Part shown: positions 61,712-64,000 of the stretch, in pieces
Layout: each line of letters opens with the position of its first letter
Numbering within the stretch: position 1 is the first letter of the stretch
Source of the DNA: Endozoicomonas sp965196975
GTDB lineage: Bacteria > Pseudomonadota > Gammaproteobacteria > Pseudomonadales > Endozoicomonadaceae
Length of the DNA stretch: 64,000 nt
Direction of reading: 5' to 3'
Assembly (NCBI RefSeq): GCF_965196975.1
Contig: NZ_OZ239981.1
Span: 5,766,001 to 5,830,000 of the forward strand
The notes under the pieces: generated by a model
Databases searched by the model: none
What the model was told of the DNA's origin: nothing
Seen by the model: the letters and a program-made list of their open reading frames with translations, nothing else
Position numbers and translations under genes: made by a program

Positions 61712-61875
61712 GCCCGGATATTTCATAAACGTGCTCCCGTTCTCGCTTGTCCTTTGCCGCCCTAAGGGAGTTTTGCTCGGTCGACCGTACTCCCCGGTAC
61801 GGCACTCCCTCACAAAATCCCTTAGGGCGACAAAGTCCTGCCCGAGATTCGGGGCAGTTTATGAAATATCCGGGC
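61712..61875. repeat. 164-bp palindromic MITE with TA duplication, copy 2
   Basis: Same length and layout as the copy at 40362-40525. It begins GCCCGGATATTTCATAAAC and ends with its inverse, flanked by TA at 61710-61711 and 61876-61877. It is nested inside the IS982-type element, so it moved after that IS. Confidence 0.85.
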
Positions 61876-61909
61876 TAGTAATTTGAGATAGTTTCAGACA
61901 AAGTCGCAC

Positions 61910-61948
61910 ATCGCGTTGAATATCTATTTGAGTAATGGTCAGTTTCAT
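61910..61948 (-). pseudogene. Carbon-nitrogen hydrolase gene, 5' fragment
   Basis: On the minus strand this reads MKLTITQIDIQRD up to the IS end. It is the missing first strand of the nitrilase-family protein whose remainder begins near 60670 with YIHYKNKLENLDVIEALL. The joined N-terminus has normal nitrilase form. Confidence 0.75.
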
Positions 61949-62135
61949 TAATTTATTACACTCACTTCTGAAAGTTAAAACCATCATAGTTAGACAGGAA
62001 AAGGATAAACAATGAACTTTAAGTATTGGGTCTTGTCTAAATTCCTTACTACTTGTACATAAGTACTAAAACATGAAGGCATGACGAAAAAGGACGAACT
62101 CAGTTAAGAGTTATGTTTAGAAGAAAGAGGTTGTA

Positions 62136-63293
62136 ATGGCTTACGGAACAGTTGCTGGTAGATACACTGATGAATCGGCCTTATTTAGGAGCAGAATGCA
62201 GGATGCATGCGCCACTGGAGATGAACGACCTTACATGGATGGGCGTTCAACTGAAATCATCGAGCCTCGCAGTTACTTATCCCAAGCGAAGGATCTCATT
62301 TGTTCCATTCCTGGAATTTGCTGTTCAATTTTTTCAAGATCCATTTCAATTGCTCTCTTTCCCTTTAATTGGATGATTGAAAACAGGTTGGGCGTTGCCA
62401 AGTTTGTTGGTATAGCCATGGTGCCATCTCAGTTGTTTCCATGGCTTGGAAAGCATTTTCCTGATCTGATCCCGGAGCTTCGAGGATTTCCAGATTTGCA
62501 AAAAAGTCGTGAGATTGTTGCAGCAGCCTGTGAGACAGGCAATACCAACGGTCGTCGAACTGAGTCACTCAAAATTAAAACTGATTTGGGCGTATTAAAT
62601 GGTGTAATTTGTTTTCCTTCCGATTGGGATCGAAAAAATGAACAATGTATTCTTTATCACAACCCAAATGGCATCGTTCTTTCACAGCTACTACAAACAG
62701 GACATCTCCATCCTTTGTCAACACCTGGTCAAATCCAGTCAGAAATGAAATGTCCAGTTATTCTTTATGATTACAGAGGTACGGGGCTAAACCAAACTGA
62801 TGGAGTGTTAGGTTATTTTCCTTTCTCAACCTATGAAACAGTTGTGCAGGATGGTGTCACTGCTTTGGGATATGCGCTTGAACGATTTCAGCATGTATAT
62901 GTGGCTGGTAGTTCTCTTGGAGGAGGAGTCGCAACAGCTTCCCTTCAAAGGCACCTTGAAGCAAAGGGGGGGCAGGATGACTCAAGGGTCAAGTTACTGT
63001 CTCATGATTCTTTTACCACAACGTCAAGGGTTGTCATTCCAAGCAGACCCCGGCTTGCAGATTTTTTGGGGTGGATGGTAGGTGGTAACCTTGATGCTGA
63101 AACGCCTATGCGTAAACTGATAGATCGAGGAGTCGCGGTGAAGGTTCTAAACCATACTTATGACCCTGTGATTCCAAAAGGTGCTCGTATGTCGGAATTT
63201 GCTAACACTCAAAGTGGAAATATTAGTGTTTTTGAAAGCCATTATCTTGGCCATGCTGTTTTGACAAACGATATGAAAGATAAGCTCCGGTAA
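62136..63293 (+). CDS. Alpha/beta hydrolase-fold protein
   Basis: A 385-residue protein. The nucleophile elbow is GSSLGGG (Ser near 258), the acid probably Asp in HTYDPVIP near 343 and the base His in LGHAVLT near 372. YDYRGTGLNQ precedes the elbow, as in many hydrolases. The N-terminal 130 residues are unusual and include hydrophobic stretches (PGICCSIFSRSISIALFPFNW) that may insert in a membrane. AGAGG lies before the ATG. I do not know the substrate. The neighbours give no clue. Confidence 0.8.
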   Translation: MAYGTVAGRYTDESALFRSRMQDACATGDERPYMDGRSTEIIEPRSYLSQAKDLICSIPGICCSIFSRSISIALFPFNWMIENRLGVAKFVGIAMVPSQLFPWLGKHFPDLIPELRGFPDLQKSREIVAAACETGNTNGRRTESLKIKTDLGVLNGVICFPSDWDRKNEQCILYHNPNGIVLSQLLQTGHLHPLSTPGQIQSEMKCPVILYDYRGTGLNQTDGVLGYFPFSTYETVVQDGVTALGYALERFQHVYVAGSSLGGGVATASLQRHLEAKGGQDDSRVKLLSHDSFTTTSRVVIPSRPRLADFLGWMVGGNLDAETPMRKLIDRGVAVKVLNHTYDPVIPKGARMSEFANTQSGNISVFESHYLGHAVLTNDMKDKLR

Positions 63294-63346
63294 TAGATGA
63301 TTGGCTTTCTGAATATGTATATTTTTATCCAAGTCGAATCTGGATC

Positions 63347-63691
63347 TTATTTGCAATGTGGTGGAAGGTCGGTCGAATAAGCTTTTACTTCACTGATGCG
63401 AATCAATCCATCGAACTGCTCAGCAAAACCATCAACCTCTTCATCCAGAAGATGCCCGCGAAACTTAAGGTACATAGGTTGGTATGGCTGGGTAGTATTT
63501 GTTTTATAGAAGTTCTGCATTTCCCGTCCAGCCCAGTCAAAACTGACCCAGTAAGACACATTGCTACCGCATGGGGTAAAGCTGTGAACTTCATGTCCCC
63601 AGATGTATTTGCCCTCAAAAATTGAGCCAAAATCAGCAGTGCTTGCCATAGGAACCAGCAAAAAAAACAGGACTGAAAAATAGCGCTTCAT
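63347..63691 (-). CDS. Small secreted protein (NlpE/OB-like)
   Basis: A 114-residue precursor with signal peptide MKRYFSVLFFLLVPMASTA. The body has FEGKYIWGHEVHSFTPCGS and VSYWVSFDW, then YQPMYLKFRGHL, a pattern seen in NlpE C-terminal-like or similar small OB-fold secreted proteins. Two Cys (in FTPCGS and the terminal PPHCK) may form a disulphide. I chose ATG 63691; the frame opens at 63730. Confidence 0.7.
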   Translation of the reverse strand: MKRYFSVLFFLLVPMASTADFGSIFEGKYIWGHEVHSFTPCGSNVSYWVSFDWAGREMQNFYKTNTTQPYQPMYLKFRGHLLDEEVDGFAEQFDGLIRISEVKAYSTDLPPHCK

Positions 63692-63730
63692 GATGTTACT
63701 CCAGAATGAAACGGCCTCATGAAATATCAC

Positions 63731-64000
63731 GCTTTTTGTAGGGTTCAGTCAAATACTATTCTGCTGATTAAGAGCCTTGAGTAGATAATCAAGGTTCGGC
63801 CGGTAGTAAAATGTGTGTTTTTTTTGACTTGCATCAATGCGTGCGTGCTTGCAGTTTTGTAAAAAGCATTCACTGGTTAGTGGAAAATTACTATAAGTTT
63901 ACGTTTTTCATTGATACCTGCAGCTACCCGCTGCGCATGCCGTAACTTCTTTGTCGGACAATCACCCCTGTCGTCAAAGGCCTTTCGATCCTACACCCCG
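63731..64000. other. Right-hand end of the window, no gene seen
   Basis: About 270 bp without a convincing gene, repeat or hairpin. It presumably holds the upstream region of a gene outside the window. Confidence 0.4.

Larger units (their letters stand above)
60674..61909 (+). mobile_element. IS982-family insertion sequence with a nested MITE
   Basis: Boundaries are inferred from inverted ends GTGCGACTTT at 60674 and AAAGTCGCAC ending at 61909, and from the gene interrupted on both sides. A 164-bp MITE (61712-61875) lies between the transposase stop and the right end. Without it the element is about 1.07 kb, near the usual IS982 size. No clean target duplication is visible, so the ends may be a few bases off. 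Confidence 0.75.

Noticed and set aside
1..64000. CRISPR array, tRNA or rRNA
   Set aside because: I looked for regularly spaced repeats and for tRNA-like and rRNA-like sequence and saw none; a tRNA scan would be needed to be certain.

Overview
The window reads as a chromosomal segment of a heterotrophic marine gammaproteobacterium. The gene set is typical of that class: PutA, PilB with type IV pilins, LigB, YajQ, AmpG, AckA-Pta, HemJ, YceH, YcgN, RegB/RegA and a full molybdenum-cofactor set. It also carries a secreted chitin-type LPMO, several insertion sequences and several families of small non-coding repeats. That mix suggests an Endozoicomonas-like, host-associated member of the Oceanospirillales, but the genus is an inference from gene content only. 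I saw no rRNA, tRNA or CRISPR array.

Layout. 0.2-9 kb: putA, then pilB convergent to it, then two type IV pilin genes. Between the pilins lies a REP-associated tyrosine transposase (RAYT) with its REP/BIME repeats. 9-19 kb: ligB, galE, nadC, a panE-like gene, dodecin, yajQ, ampG, an alkyltransferase-like repair gene and a DUF481 outer-membrane protein. 19-29 kb: a GDCCVxC-domain gene, the ackA-pta operon, a DUF805 membrane protein, hemJ, a ClC channel, cidA/lrgA-lrgB and a DUF3820 gene. 28.8-30.4 kb: an intact IS66-family element. 30-37.6 kb: a HopJ-family gene, argC with an ArgR operator, a lipoprotein 5'-nucleotidase, yceH, an MFS transporter, ycgN and an HpcH/HpaI aldolase. 37.8-43.1 kb: mobA-moaB-moaC-moaD-moaE-modABC, which makes molybdopterin and imports molybdate. 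43-53 kb: a DUF1269 membrane protein, cspA, NYN and VTT proteins, RegB/RegA, TonB, the LPMO, an IS and a Na/phosphate cotransporter with a strong Pho box. 53-60 kb: a glutaredoxin gene split by a second IS66 copy, then moeA-mobB and moaA, which face away from each other across a repeat and a second copy of the 1116-bp IS. 60-64 kb: a carbon-nitrogen hydrolase gene split by an IS982-type element that itself carries a MITE, an alpha/beta hydrolase and a small secreted protein.

The strongest findings are structural. (1) Two hairpins at 5294-5350 and 23495-23541, upstream of pilB and ackA, share an almost identical loop but have unrelated, internally perfect stems. (2) Target-site duplications fix the exact ends of four IS copies. 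(3) Two genes broken by IS insertion can be reconstructed from the two flanks. (4) A 164-bp palindromic MITE occurs twice with TA duplications. (5) A 280-bp structured repeat and other repeats fill nearly every junction of the molybdenum genes. (6) Matches to the PhoB and ArgR consensus sequences link regulators to specific genes.

Many start codons were moved downstream of the longest open frame to fit a Shine-Dalgarno sequence or the usual family start. Each entry says where this was done.
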